A stretch of DNA of 64,000 nt. It comes from Mycobacterium sp. SMC-4 (lineage in GTDB: Bacteria > Actinomycetota > Actinomycetes > Mycobacteriales > Mycobacteriaceae). Shown here piece after piece: positions 9,620-18,820 of this stretch (the first letter of the stretch is position 1; each line of letters begins with the position of its first letter). The stretch is taken from assembly GCF_025263265.1 (NCBI RefSeq), contig NZ_CP079869.1, positions 3,348,001-3,412,000 of the forward strand, written 5' to 3'. Both the position numbers and the translations under genes were made by a program. The notes below the pieces were generated by a model. The model searched no databases, had not been told where the DNA came from, and saw only the letters and a list, made by a program, of their open reading frames with translations.

Positions 9620-10489
9620 ATGGCTTCCACTCCAGATCTGCGTCGCCTGCGCCACTTCATCTCGGTCGCCGAGGCGGGCAGCTTCACGCGGGCCGCCGCC
9701 GACCTGCATCTGAGCCAGCAGGCGTTGAGCACGTCGGTGCGGCAGCTCGAAAAGGATCTGGGCGCACAGCTTCTCGTGCGCGAAGGCCGCCGCGTCACTA
9801 CCACCACCGCGGGGACACTGCTGCTCAGAGAGGGACGGACGCTGTTGGCGGCCGCTCGTACCGTCGCCGAACATGTCGAACGGGTGGCCAGTGGAGATGA
9901 CGAGGTCTACGTCGTCGGCCACACCCCCGCTCTCAGCGGAGCCGAGGTGTACAACGTGATGGAGGGTGCCATCGATGCGCATGCGTCGACCTCCTTCACT
10001 TTCCGGCAGATGTACCCCGATCAGTTGGTTGACGCCATCTTGGGTGGATCTGTTCAGCTGGGGCTGCGGCGCGGTGTGGTGCCCAGTCACGACCTGGCGG
10101 GGGCGGTCGTCGGTTATCACCCTGTCCGGGTGGCTGTGCCCGCGCATCACCGACTTGCCGCCGAGACCGAGATCGATATCGCCGCCCTGGCCGGCGAACG
10201 CATCGCGCTGTGGGCGCCACCTGGTGCGTCGTACTACAGCGACCTCTTGTTAGGGGCCTGTCGCCGAGCGGGTTTCGAGCCTGACTATGTCGTTAGCCGA
10301 GTGCAGGGAGCCGCGACTGTCGCCGCTCCGCTGACCACCGGCGCCGTCGCATTCGTCACCGTGTCTGCGGGCCCGGCAATGGACGGCCGTGTCCAGGTGA
10401 TCGATCTACGACCGCCCCTACTGGTTCCCGTGCAGGCTCTCTGGCAACGCCATACAGCGTCGGCGGTTCGCGAGGTGTTGTTGCGCTGA
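9620..10489 (+). CDS. LysR-family transcriptional regulator
   Basis: The first ~60 residues are the winged helix-turn-helix of the LysR family (LRHFISVAEAGSFTRAAADL, then LSQQALSTSVRQLEKDLG). The remaining ~225 residues form the periplasmic-binding-protein-like effector domain. Total length is 289, which is typical. The ATG at MASTPDLRR was chosen because the family N-terminus begins there. It most likely controls the divergent SDR gene and itself through the inverted repeat just upstream. Confidence 0.9.
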   Translation: MASTPDLRRLRHFISVAEAGSFTRAAADLHLSQQALSTSVRQLEKDLGAQLLVREGRRVTTTTAGTLLLREGRTLLAAARTVAEHVERVASGDDEVYVVGHTPALSGAEVYNVMEGAIDAHASTSFTFRQMYPDQLVDAILGGSVQLGLRRGVVPSHDLAGAVVGYHPVRVAVPAHHRLAAETEIDIAALAGERIALWAPPGASYYSDLLLGACRRAGFEPDYVVSRVQGAATVAAPLTTGAVAFVTVSAGPAMDGRVQVIDLRPPLLVPVQALWQRHTASAVREVLLR

Positions 10490-10520
10490 CAACGGCGCGG
10501 CACCTAGGTACTGCACGACG

Positions 10521-12059
10521 TCAGCTCAAGGCTGCCAGAATCTCTGCCGCGGATTCGGTCGCCGCGTCCCGGTCAGCGGCCACCAGGCCAATCCGGGTAC
10601 GCCGGTCCAGGATGTCATCGATGGTCAACGCGCCCTCATGGGTGATCGCATACGCGAACTCGGCCCTGGTGACATCGATGCCTTCGGCCACCGAATCCGC
10701 CGGGCGGGCGCATGCCGCCCGGGCCATCACGTTCGGAGCCTCGGCCCCGTAGCGCGCCACCAGCGACGCGGGCAGCGTGGTCGATGAGCGTTGCGCAGAA
10801 ACGGGATTCGACGGCGCGCCGACCAGCGGTAGGTTCCGGGTCCGGCAGCGTCGGGCGGTCAGACCGCGCAGCGCGATCGCGCGGTCGAGGACGTCCTCGG
10901 CCATGTACCGGTACTCGGTGAGCTTGCCTCCGATCACGCTGATCACCCCCGACGGCGACTCGGTCACCGCGTGCTCACGGGATACGTCGGCAGTGCGACC
11001 CGAGCCGGTGTCGATCAGCGGACGCAGGCCGGCGTAGGCGCCGATGACGTCGGCGCGGTCCAGCGTGGTCTGCAGCGCGGTGTTGACGGTGTCGAGCAGG
11101 AAAGTGATCTCGTCGGATGTGGGTTCGGGGACGTCCTGAATCGGGCCGGGCGCGTCTTCGTCGGTCAGCCCCAGATACACCCGACCGAGTTGCTCGGGCA
11201 TCGCGAAGACGAACCGGTTCAGCTCGCCGGGGATCGGAACCGTCAGTGCCGCAACAGGATTTCCGAAGGCTGCGGCGTCGAAGACCAGATGAGTCCCGCG
11301 ACTGGGCCGCAGCGTGACGGACGGGTCGACCTCGCCTGCCCACACCCCGGCAGCGTTGAGGACCGCCCGAGCCCGCACCACCAGCGATTCGCCGGTGAGG
11401 GTATCGCTGAGGGTGGCCGAAGTGCCGGACGCCTGCACCGCGGCCACCCGCGTGAGCACCATCGCACCGTGCTGGGCCGCCGTCCGCGCCACGGCGGTGA
11501 CCAGGCGGGCATCGTCGATGAGTTGGCCGTCGTAGGCCAGCAACGCGCCGTCGAGTCCGTCACGGCGTACCGTCGGGGCCAGTTCGGCGGCCCGTCGCGC
11601 GTCGACCCGGCGTGACCGGGGCAGCACCGAGGCCGGCGTTCCGGCCAGCCTGCGCAGACCGTCGCCGGCAGCGAAACCGAACCGCACCAGCGCCCGAGAC
11701 GCAATGCTCATCTGCGGCAACAACGGCACCAGCTGCGGCATCGCATGTACCAGGTGCGGTGCGTTGCGCGACATCAGCAACCCTCGCTCGACCGCGCTGC
11801 GGCGCGCGATGCCGACGTGCCCACTGGCCAGATAGCGCAAGCCGCCGTGGACGAGTTTGGAGCTCCACCGACTGGTCCCGAACGCCAGGTCGTGCTTCTC
11901 GACCAACGCGACCGCCAACCCCCGACTGGCCGCGTCCAGCGCAATCCCGGCTCCGGTGATCCCGCCACCGATCACCAGCACGTCGAGCGGAGCGCCGTCG
12001 CCGAGGCGCTGCAAGTCGGCACGACGTCGGGCGGCATTCAACGCTGAGGGGTCGGTCAT
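10521..12059 (-). CDS. glpD: Glycerol-3-phosphate dehydrogenase (FAD)
   Basis: The enzyme oxidises sn-glycerol 3-phosphate to dihydroxyacetone phosphate at the membrane and passes electrons to quinone. The 512-residue protein opens with the FAD-binding motif VIGGGITGAGIALDAASRG and the family segment GTSRWSSKLVHGGLRYLASG. A helical C-terminal domain follows (NLPLVGA onward). It matches the gene between Rv2250c and the FAS-II operon in M. tuberculosis (glpD1, Rv2249c). The ATG overlaps the TGA of the upstream TetR gene (ATGA), so the two are co-transcribed. Confidence 0.93.
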   Translation of the reverse strand: MTDPSALNAARRRADLQRLGDGAPLDVLVIGGGITGAGIALDAASRGLAVALVEKHDLAFGTSRWSSKLVHGGLRYLASGHVGIARRSAVERGLLMSRNAPHLVHAMPQLVPLLPQMSIASRALVRFGFAAGDGLRRLAGTPASVLPRSRRVDARRAAELAPTVRRDGLDGALLAYDGQLIDDARLVTAVARTAAQHGAMVLTRVAAVQASGTSATLSDTLTGESLVVRARAVLNAAGVWAGEVDPSVTLRPSRGTHLVFDAAAFGNPVAALTVPIPGELNRFVFAMPEQLGRVYLGLTDEDAPGPIQDVPEPTSDEITFLLDTVNTALQTTLDRADVIGAYAGLRPLIDTGSGRTADVSREHAVTESPSGVISVIGGKLTEYRYMAEDVLDRAIALRGLTARRCRTRNLPLVGAPSNPVSAQRSSTTLPASLVARYGAEAPNVMARAACARPADSVAEGIDVTRAEFAYAITHEGALTIDDILDRRTRIGLVAADRDAATESAAEILAALS

Positions 12060-12634
12060 GGTTTCAGGTATCCGTTCAGAGCCACACCCAATTCGGTATC
12101 GAGTGCGTCGGCATCGAGCAGGCCGTCGACCAGCTGCACCGATTGAATGGTCGACTGCGTGATCAGCAGGCACATCGCGGCCATCCCCCGCGGATCGCCG
12201 GGACGGACGCTGCCCTCATCCTGGCCGGCCTTGATCGCGTCGGCCAGCGCGTCGATGACGATCTGCTGACTGGTGCCGAGCCGGTCGGCGATGTAGGTCA
12301 TCGCGATGGCCGGTGCGTTGCGTAGGACCGACATCACCACCTCGTCGTCGCGCAGATGCCGCGCCACCGCGACCACCCGGGCCACCGTGGCGTCGCGGCT
12401 GATTCCTTTCTCGGGCACGGCGTCGAGCACCCCGGCGATCCGCACGGTCAACAGCTCGGCGATCACCCAGCGGATGTCGGGCCAGCGGCGGTAGATCGTG
12501 GGACGGCTGACCCGGGCCCGCCGTGCGATCTCGGTCATCGTCACCCGGTCCACGCCATAGGTCAGTACGCAGGCGGCAGCCGCGTCGAGGATGCGCTCCT
12601 CGACAGTGGACACTGAGTTACGGATTGACATCAT
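12056..12634 (-). CDS. TetR-family transcriptional regulator
   Basis: The N-terminal ~50 residues hold the TetR helix-turn-helix (VTMTEIARRARVSRPTIYRRW). The rest is a helical ligand-binding domain; total length is 192. It starts at one of two adjacent ATGs and is translationally coupled to glpD by a 4-bp overlap. It is divergent from the flavin oxidase gene with only 17 bp between starts, so one operator can repress both directions. It corresponds in position to Rv2250c. Confidence 0.9.
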   Translation of the reverse strand: MMSIRNSVSTVEERILDAAAACVLTYGVDRVTMTEIARRARVSRPTIYRRWPDIRWVIAELLTVRIAGVLDAVPEKGISRDATVARVVAVARHLRDDEVVMSVLRNAPAIAMTYIADRLGTSQQIVIDALADAIKAGQDEGSVRPGDPRGMAAMCLLITQSTIQSVQLVDGLLDADALDTELGVALNGYLKP

Positions 12635-12651
12635 CTGTAATACTGTAACTC
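12614..12651 (+). promoter_or_regulatory. Candidate TetR operator with overlapping divergent promoters
   Basis: GAGTTAC (12614-12620) and GTAACTC (12645-12651) form a perfect 7-bp inverted repeat, 24 nt apart. It spans the start of the TetR gene and abuts the ATG of the flavin oxidase gene. Inside it, CTGTAAT and CTGTAAC form a short direct repeat. Location and symmetry suggest the TetR binding site; this is inference. Confidence 0.4.
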
Positions 12652-14268
12652 ATGAATCCCGCAGCAGCGCAGCCGAGCGACCCGCCGATGCAGTGGAACG
12701 GCTGGGGCGACCCCGCGTTGGCCAAACCGCTTTCACCCGGAATTCGCGGCCTGCTCAGCGAGGCCCTGGGAATCGACGCCGCCGACGTCGCGCAGCCCCG
12801 TCTCGATCAGGTCCGGCTGCGCCCCTCGGCGTTGTCCGCGGCCGATCGGGCCGGGTTGGGCGCGCTGGTCGGCGCCGAGCACATGATCGTCGACGACCAC
12901 GGCCGGCTGTTGCGGGCCGGCGGCAAATCCACGTTGGACCTGCTGCGCCGCAAGGACTTCGGCGTGCAGGATGCTCCGGATGCGGTGCTGCTGCCGGGCA
13001 CCGAACAGGAGGTGGCCGACCTGCTCGCCTACTGCGCCGACCACAGCATCGCCGTAGTGCCGTTCGGCGGCGGGACCAGCGTGGTCGGCGGGCTCGATCC
13101 GGTGCGCGGTGACTTCAAGGCCGTGGTGTCGCTGGACCTGCGCCGGCTCGATCAGTTGCACAGCCTCGACGAGGTGTCCTGGGAGGCCGAGCTCGGCGCC
13201 GGTGTGACCGGACCGCTCGCCGAGCAGCTGCTCGGCGAGCGCGGATTCGCGTTGGGCCACTATCCGCAGAGCTTCCGGTTCGCCACCATCGGCGGCTTCG
13301 CGGCCACCCGTTCGTCGGGCCAGGACTCGGCAGGTTACGGCCGTTTCGACGATATGGTCCGCGGCGTGCGGGCGGTGACCCCGGCGGGCATCCTGGACCT
13401 CGGACGTGCGCCCGCGTCGGCTGCCGGGCCCGATCTTCGACACCTTCTGCTGGGTTCGGAGGGCACCCTGGGGGTGATCACCCGGGTACGCGTGCGCGTC
13501 CATCCAGTGCCCGAGACGACCCGCTACGAGGCATGGTCCTTCCCGGATTTCGCCACCGGCGCCGACGCGCTGCGTGCGGTGGTCCAGACCGGCACCGGAC
13601 CGACGGTGATCCGGTTGTCCGACGAGGCCGAGACCGGCGTCAACCTGGCGACCACCGAACACATCGGGGAACAGCAGGTCACCGGAGGATGCCTGGCGAT
13701 CACGGCATTCGAAGGCACCGAAGCCCACGTGACCAGCCGGCACACCGAGACTCGGGACCTGCTGACCGCCAAGGGCGGGACGTCGTTGGGTGGTCAGCCG
13801 GCACGCGACTGGGAACACGGCCGGTTCGACGCGCCCTACCTGCGGGACGCCCTGCTGGCTGCCGGAGCGTTGTGCGAGACGCTGGAGACCGCCACCAACT
13901 GGTCGAACCTGTCGGCGGTCAAGATCGCGGTGACAGAGGCGTTGACCAGTGCGCTGGCCGATTCGGGGACACCGGCGCTGGTGCTGTGCCACATTTCGCA
14001 TGTGTACCCGACCGGAGCGTCGCTGTACTTCACCGTCGTCGCGGCGCAGCGCGACAACCCGATCGAGCAGTGGCGCGCCGCCAAAGCCGCGGCGTCGGAG
14101 GCCATGATGCGCACCGGGGCCACCATCACCCATCACCACGCCGTCGGGGCCGACCATCGGCCCTGGATGCGAGACGAGGTCGGTGACCTCGGTGTCGAGG
14201 TGTTGCGCGCGGTGAAGGCGGCCCTGGATCCCGTCGGAATCCTCAATCCGGGCAAGCTGATTCCGTGA
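12652..14268 (+). CDS. FAD-linked oxidase, alkyl-DHAP synthase-like
   Basis: This 538-residue flavoprotein has the VAO/PCMH FAD-binding domain in its N-half, with PFGGGTSVVGG as the pyrophosphate loop. A C-terminal FAD-oxidase cap follows, ending with the family motif LDPVGILNPGKLI. The overall look, including the GHYPQSFRFATIGGF segment and the late HHHAVG motif, is that of alkyl-dihydroxyacetone phosphate synthase relatives. The gene corresponds to Rv2251. With GlpD next door making DHAP and DagK downstream, a glycerolipid substrate is likely, but the reaction is not proven. It overlaps dagK by 4 bp. Confidence 0.87.
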   Translation: MNPAAAQPSDPPMQWNGWGDPALAKPLSPGIRGLLSEALGIDAADVAQPRLDQVRLRPSALSAADRAGLGALVGAEHMIVDDHGRLLRAGGKSTLDLLRRKDFGVQDAPDAVLLPGTEQEVADLLAYCADHSIAVVPFGGGTSVVGGLDPVRGDFKAVVSLDLRRLDQLHSLDEVSWEAELGAGVTGPLAEQLLGERGFALGHYPQSFRFATIGGFAATRSSGQDSAGYGRFDDMVRGVRAVTPAGILDLGRAPASAAGPDLRHLLLGSEGTLGVITRVRVRVHPVPETTRYEAWSFPDFATGADALRAVVQTGTGPTVIRLSDEAETGVNLATTEHIGEQQVTGGCLAITAFEGTEAHVTSRHTETRDLLTAKGGTSLGGQPARDWEHGRFDAPYLRDALLAAGALCETLETATNWSNLSAVKIAVTEALTSALADSGTPALVLCHISHVYPTGASLYFTVVAAQRDNPIEQWRAAKAAASEAMMRTGATITHHHAVGADHRPWMRDEVGDLGVEVLRAVKAALDPVGILNPGKLIP

Positions 14269-15176
14269 CCGGTCGCACCCGGGTGACCGTTCTGACCAAT
14301 CCGGCGTCCGGTCACGGCAGCGCGTCACATGCCGGGGAACGGGCCATCGCCCATCTCCACAAGCGCGGTGTCGATGTGGTGGCTGTCGCCGGGCGGGACT
14401 CTGCACACGCCCGCATGCTGGTCGAGGGCGCGCTCGAGCGGGGAATGGATGCGCTGGTGGTCGTCGGGGGCGACGGCATCGTGTCGTTGGCGCTGCAGGT
14501 GCTCGCCCAGACCGACATCCCGCTGGGCATCGTGCCGGCCGGGACCGGCAACGACCACGCGCGTGAGTTCGGGATACCCACCAAAAATCCGGTGGCCGCC
14601 GCTGACGTCGTCGTCGACGGCGTGGTCGACACGGTCGACCTGGGACTCATCGAGGGTGCAGACGGCACCCGACGGTGGTTCGGGACCGTGATGGCCGCCG
14701 GTTTCGACTCACTGGTGACCGATCGGACCAATCGGATGCGGTGGCCGCACGGCCGTATGCGGTACAACCTCGCGATGGTCGCGGAGTTGTCCAAGCTGCG
14801 GTTGCTGCCGTTCCGGCTGACCTTCACCGACGGCGCTGACACGACGGAGATCGAGACCGAGTTGACGATGGCCGCTTTCGGGAACACCCGCAGCTATGGC
14901 GGGGGCATGTTGATCTGCCCGCACGCCGACCCGCGGGACGGGCAACTCGACGCGACCATGGTGGCCTCGGCGTCACGGACCAAGCTGATCCGGTTGTTCC
15001 CCACGGTGTTCAAGGGCACCCACGTCGACCTCGACGAGGTCAGCACCGCGCGGGCGGGCGTGATCACCGTGGATTGTCCAGGCATCAACGCTTATGCCGA
15101 TGGCGAGTACGTCTGCCCATTGCCGGTGCGGATCTCCGCAGTACCCGGGGCGCTGAAAATCCTGCGTTCCGTTTAG
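14265..15176 (+). CDS. dagK: Diacylglycerol kinase family lipid kinase
   Basis: The enzyme phosphorylates diacylglycerol or a related lipid; the M. tuberculosis counterpart Rv2252 is a diacylglycerol kinase linked to phosphatidylinositol mannoside formation. The 303-residue protein has the DAGK catalytic motif GGDG at 68-71 and the following PAGTGND at 91-97. The C-terminal beta-sandwich ends with YADGEYVCPLPVRI. GTG starts inside the TGA of the flavin oxidase gene, indicating a two-gene operon. Confidence 0.9.
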   Translation: MTGRTRVTVLTNPASGHGSASHAGERAIAHLHKRGVDVVAVAGRDSAHARMLVEGALERGMDALVVVGGDGIVSLALQVLAQTDIPLGIVPAGTGNDHAREFGIPTKNPVAAADVVVDGVVDTVDLGLIEGADGTRRWFGTVMAAGFDSLVTDRTNRMRWPHGRMRYNLAMVAELSKLRLLPFRLTFTDGADTTEIETELTMAAFGNTRSYGGGMLICPHADPRDGQLDATMVASASRTKLIRLFPTVFKGTHVDLDEVSTARAGVITVDCPGINAYADGEYVCPLPVRISAVPGALKILRSV

Positions 15177-15178
15177 CC

Positions 15179-15242
15179 CCGCGAGTAGACGTGAGCTCCC
15201 CCATTTGCGCGCCGGAAAGGGCGTTTGCGCGTCTGCTCGCGG
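15179..15242. repeat. Intergenic long-spaced inverted repeat
   Basis: CCGCGAGTAGACG (15179-15191) and CGTCTGCTCGCGG (15230-15242) are 13-bp arms with one mismatch. The element starts 2 bp after the dagK stop and ends 8 bp before the stop of the converging DUF3145 gene. The 38-nt spacer holds two TTTGCGC copies around a GC-rich core. It may act as a bidirectional terminator or be a copy of a dispersed intergenic repeat; a genome search would tell. Confidence 0.55.
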
Positions 15243-15249
15243 AAAGAAC

Positions 15250-15762
15250 TCAGCCCACTCCTCTACTGAGCCAGCTGACCTCGGCCCCCTCGCCGCCGTC
15301 CCGGTATGCCTCGAGTGCCTCATCCCACGCGGTGCCCAGGACCGAGTCCAGCTCGGAGGCCAGCATGTCGGCGCCGGATTCCATCAGCGCGCGCAGTCTC
15401 ATCTCGCCGACCATCACGTCGCCGTTGGCGCTCATCGCACCGCTCCACAGGCCCAGCTGCGGGGTGTGGCACCAGCGGTGACCGTCGACGCCCTGGCTGG
15501 GGTCCTCGGTCACCTCGAAGCGCAGCACCGACCACGAACGCAGCGCATTGGCCAGCTGCGCGCCGGTGCCGACCGGACCGACCCAGTTGGTTACCGCACG
15601 GAGCTGCCCGGGCATGGCCGGCTGCGGCGTCCACTTCAGATTCGCCCTCGCATTGAGGGTCGACGACAACGCCCACTCGACATGCGGGCACACCGCCGCG
15701 GGCGAGGCATGGATGTACACCACGCCCGTCGTCGCGTCGGCGAATTGGTTCGCTGCACGCAT
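15250..15762 (-). CDS. DUF3145 family protein
   Basis: This 170-residue protein belongs to the actinobacterial DUF3145 family (Rv2256c in M. tuberculosis). Features are the opening GVVYIHASPAAVCPHVEWAL and a middle region with W/R residues (WKWTP-like, SWSVLRFEVTEDPS). The C-terminal acidic helix reads LDSVLGTAWDEALEAYR. It has no signal peptide or membrane segment. No function is known to me. It is transcribed alone from the 126-bp gap upstream. Confidence 0.87.
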   Translation of the reverse strand: MRAANQFADATTGVVYIHASPAAVCPHVEWALSSTLNARANLKWTPQPAMPGQLRAVTNWVGPVGTGAQLANALRSWSVLRFEVTEDPSQGVDGHRWCHTPQLGLWSGAMSANGDVMVGEMRLRALMESGADMLASELDSVLGTAWDEALEAYRDGGEGAEVSWLSRGVG

Positions 15763-15888
15763 CTGCTACTCCTTCGGCTCCACGAGGGACGTCTTCCCCA
15801 ACGACCTGGTGTGACCGAACAGCAACATGTGAATGCAGATGAAGTTGTGACTTGCGAGTCCATTGTGCCTCGTGAGGCGGACGTTGCG

Positions 15889-16713
15889 CTAGTCTGCCCC
15901 GAACTCTCTTAGGACTTCATCAGACAGCGCCGGCATCACCTCATGCGCCCAGTCGCCGAAGGCCCGGTCGGTGAGCGCGACGAGGGCCAGTTCGGCCTGC
16001 GGATCCACCCAGAGAAACGTCCCGGACTGCCCGAAATGACCGAACGTACGCGCGGAGTTCGCCGCACCGGTCCAGTGCGGCGACTTGCCGCCGCGGATCT
16101 CGAACCCCAGCCCCCAATCGTTGGGCCGCTGCACGCCGAACCCGGGCAACACGCCATTCAGACCCTCGAACACCACGCTGGTCGCCTGATCGTGCATCGA
16201 TTCCGAAACCGTGGCCGGAACCAGCAGGTCACGGGCGAACACCGACAAGTCGTCGACGGTGGACGTGGCGCCGAAACCGGCCGCGTCGGCACCTCCGTCG
16301 AACGACGTGCCGGACATGTGGAGTGGTTCGAACACCGCTTCCCGCAGGTAGTCGGGGAAGGCGATGTCCGTCGCCAGCTGCAGCGTCTGGGCCAGCACGG
16401 TGAACCCGTAGTTGGAGTAGATCCGACGGGTGCCCGGCTCGGCGATCACCTTCGCCGAGGTCATCTCGTACCCGGCGGCGTGCGCCAGCAGGTGCCGCAC
16501 CGTGGAACCCGCCGGCCCGGCTTCGGTGTCGAGATCGACTGCCCCCTCCTCGACGGCCACCTGCGCCGCGCGCGCGACCAGCAGTTTGGTCACCGAGGCC
16601 AGGGCGAAGGGGTGGGCGGTGTCGCCGTGGTGAGCGAGGACACCGCCGTGACCGACGACCGCGGCGGCGACGGTCGGAACCGGCCAGTCAGCCAACACGT
16701 CCAGTGCGCTCAT
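15889..16713 (-). CDS. Beta-lactamase-family serine hydrolase
   Basis: This 274-residue protein has the penicillin-binding/beta-lactamase fold of the class C/esterase type. The SxxK motif is SVTK at 40-43 and the YxN motif is YSN at 99-101. The third motif is less clear, around a GHFGQSG segment near the C-terminus. No signal peptide is present, so an intracellular esterase or amidohydrolase is more likely than a drug resistance enzyme. The ATG of MSALDVLADW was chosen; the longer upstream frame overlaps the next gene. It corresponds to Rv2257c. Confidence 0.85.
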   Translation of the reverse strand: MSALDVLADWPVPTVAAAVVGHGGVLAHHGDTAHPFALASVTKLLVARAAQVAVEEGAVDLDTEAGPAGSTVRHLLAHAAGYEMTSAKVIAEPGTRRIYSNYGFTVLAQTLQLATDIAFPDYLREAVFEPLHMSGTSFDGGADAAGFGATSTVDDLSVFARDLLVPATVSESMHDQATSVVFEGLNGVLPGFGVQRPNDWGLGFEIRGGKSPHWTGAANSARTFGHFGQSGTFLWVDPQAELALVALTDRAFGDWAHEVMPALSDEVLREFGAD

Positions 16714-16724
16714 CGCGCCCGAGC

Positions 16725-17660
16725 TTAGTTCGCCTCCCAGGCAGCGCACAGTGCGGCCACATGGCGGGCATCGGTCCCACAGCACCCGCCCAGCACCGTG
16801 ACCGCGGGCAGACGCCGGCGCAGCGCGACATGCGCGTGCGCCAGGTCGTCGGGATCGCCGTCGTCCAGCTCGGTGGCCGCGTCGAGCTCAGCGTGGCTGA
16901 GGGTCGAGGCGTTGGCGCGCAGCCCGCCCAGCCGGCGCAGCCACGGCCCGTCCTGGTCCAGAGCGGCCGCGAAGTGAGTCGGGTGTGCGCAGTTGACCAT
17001 GAAGTAGTCGGCTGCGGCACCGGTCTCGGCGTCGGTCTGGTCGACGGCTTCATGCAACGGCTGACCGGTCGGGAGGCGACCGTCGGTCTCGACGGTGAAC
17101 GACACCACCGACGCGATGCCCGCCGCCGCGGCGGCCCGGACCACGCCGATCGCCTCGGGCGTGTTGGTCATCGTGATCGCGGTGACCCGATCGGCCGACG
17201 TCGAGGCGAAGGTGCCGATCTGAACCGCGTGGTAGCTCTGGGCCTCGTCGGCAGTCATCGCGGTTCCGGGGTCGTAACCGTCCCCGCGTGGTCCGACGCA
17301 GCCGCTCACGATCGCGGTCAGGCCGGCGGCCTGTGCGGCGGTGCGCACCGTTTCGGCGAGTTCGACCGCAGCCCGGTTCACCTCGTCGAGTCGTTGCGCG
17401 GAGTAACCGAGTTGATCCGCCCATTCCGGGTTGGCCCGCCATGTCGCGGTCTCGACGACGAAACCGGTGCGGTGCCGACGCGCGATGTCGAGGTAGCCGT
17501 CGTAGTAACGCTGCAGTCGGGTCCGCCCGTCGGGCGACTCGAGCAGGGGGAAGGCGGCGAACGCCGGCAGCTCGCGGCCGTCGTGGAAAACCAGTTCGGT
17601 TTCCAGGCCACCGTCGGTGACGAACAACGTGTCCGCCGACAGGACAGTCATCGAACTCAC
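16725..17660 (-). CDS. mmuM: Homocysteine S-methyltransferase
   Basis: The protein transfers a methyl group from S-methylmethionine or SAM to homocysteine, giving methionine. The 311 residues show the family start TDGGLETEL. Zinc-ligand cysteines are Cys224 in VNCAHP and the Cys293-Cys294 pair in GGCCGTD. The GTG start overlaps the TGA of the upstream methyltransferase by 4 bp, so the two SAM-cycle-related enzymes are co-translated; this overlap decided the start over an internal ATG 9 bp later. Confidence 0.9.
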   Translation of the reverse strand: MSSMTVLSADTLFVTDGGLETELVFHDGRELPAFAAFPLLESPDGRTRLQRYYDGYLDIARRHRTGFVVETATWRANPEWADQLGYSAQRLDEVNRAAVELAETVRTAAQAAGLTAIVSGCVGPRGDGYDPGTAMTADEAQSYHAVQIGTFASTSADRVTAITMTNTPEAIGVVRAAAAAGIASVVSFTVETDGRLPTGQPLHEAVDQTDAETGAAADYFMVNCAHPTHFAAALDQDGPWLRRLGGLRANASTLSHAELDAATELDDGDPDDLAHAHVALRRRLPAVTVLGGCCGTDARHVAALCAAWEAN

Positions 17661-18733
17661 TTCCGGGCGATGTAGTAGTAGTTCAGCGGGTCGGAGTCGA
17701 TCTCGCGGACGGTGACGTCACTGAAGCCGGCCTCGGCGAGCATCGTGGTGGCCAGTTCGCGACCCCAGCAAGTGCCCAGGCCGTCACCGTCGAGCCCGAG
17801 CGACACGCTCATGCAGTGCATCGTGGACACGGTGTACAGATAGGAGGCGAACGGCACTCCGACGTTGTCCTCCAGTCGTGTCGATGCCTTGATGTCGACC
17901 ATCAGGAACACCCCACCGATGCGCAGCGCACGGTGGATGTTGGCCAACACCTGAGCCGGGTGGGCTTGGTCGTGGATCGCGTCGAAAGCCGTGATCACAT
18001 CGAAGATCTCGGCCCGGTCGTAGTTCGCGACATCGACCTGTTCGAAGGTCGCGTTGGTCAGCCCGAGCCGGCGCGCCTCGTCGGCGCCCGCGGCCAGACC
18101 CTCCTCGGAGAAGTCCACGCCGACGAACCTGCTGGCCGGGTAAGCCTGCGCCATCAGGTTGACTGCATGTCCACTGCCGCAGCCGAAGTCGGCGACGTCG
18201 GCTCCGGTTGCCAGTTTCTCGGGCAACCCGTCGACCATCGGCAGGATCACGTCGACCAGGGCAGCATCGAAGACCTCGCCGCTCTCCTCGGCCATCAGGG
18301 TGTGGAAGCGCGGATATTCGCTGTAGGACAACCCGCCACCGTGCCGGAAGCAGGCGATCACCTTCTGCTCGACCTCGCCCAGCAGTGGGATGAACTGTGC
18401 AACGCGGGCCAGGTTGTCGGGACCCGCCGCCCTGGTCAAGACTGCGGCGCGGTGTGGCGCAAGAGCGTATGTGCTTGCCGCGGGGTCGTAATCGACGATG
18501 CCGGCACTGACCACTCCACCGAGCCATTCCCGCACGTACCGTTCATCGAGTCCGGCCGCGTCGGCGATCTGGGCACTGGTGGCCGGTGGAAGTTCGGCGA
18601 GCGTGTCGAACAATCGGGTCTGGTGACCGATGGACAGCAGAATCGCCACACTGGCCGCGTCGATGGTGCCGATGATGTGACGGGCGAATTCCTCGGTGGT
18701 GTCGACCGTCGCGCGGTCGTGCAATGTCGTCAT
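17657..18733 (-). CDS. SAM-dependent methyltransferase with winged-helix N-terminus
   Basis: This 358-residue class I methyltransferase corresponds to Rv2258c. Residues ~20-110 form a winged-helix dimerisation domain like that of O-methyltransferases ([20 protein letters not shown]). The Rossmann domain has motif [13 protein letters not shown] and a following acidic VGVDFSEE. An IHDQAHP segment lies near the active site. The substrate is unknown. The ATG of MTTLHDRA was chosen; a TTG three codons upstream is less likely. It is coupled to the homocysteine methyltransferase downstream, which regenerates methionine for SAM. Confidence 0.87.
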   Translation of the reverse strand: MTTLHDRATVDTTEEFARHIIGTIDAASVAILLSIGHQTRLFDTLAELPPATSAQIADAAGLDERYVREWLGGVVSAGIVDYDPAASTYALAPHRAAVLTRAAGPDNLARVAQFIPLLGEVEQKVIACFRHGGGLSYSEYPRFHTLMAEESGEVFDAALVDVILPMVDGLPEKLATGADVADFGCGSGHAVNLMAQAYPASRFVGVDFSEEGLAAGADEARRLGLTNATFEQVDVANYDRAEIFDVITAFDAIHDQAHPAQVLANIHRALRIGGVFLMVDIKASTRLEDNVGVPFASYLYTVSTMHCMSVSLGLDGDGLGTCWGRELATTMLAEAGFSDVTVREIDSDPLNYYYIARK

Positions 18734-18767
18734 GATCAGCAACGCTAGGCCCGCGATGCCACCGCGT

Positions 18768-18783
18768 CATCGGTTATCCGATG
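18768..18783. promoter_or_regulatory. Inverted repeat upstream of methyltransferase
   Basis: CATCGG-TTAT-CCGATG is a perfect 6-bp inverted repeat 35 bp upstream of the methyltransferase start, in the 87-bp gap that also follows the LuxR gene. It could be the operator for the methyltransferase operon or a weak terminator hairpin for the LuxR gene; no T-run follows it. Confidence 0.4.
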
Positions 18784-18820
18784 TATCTGCTCGGGCCGAC
18801 CGTGGTGCACATGATGCAGA

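Noticed and set aside
15889..16713. Beta-lactam resistance gene
   Set aside because: SxxK and YxN motifs are present, but no signal peptide; intracellular location points to an esterase or peptidase-like role.
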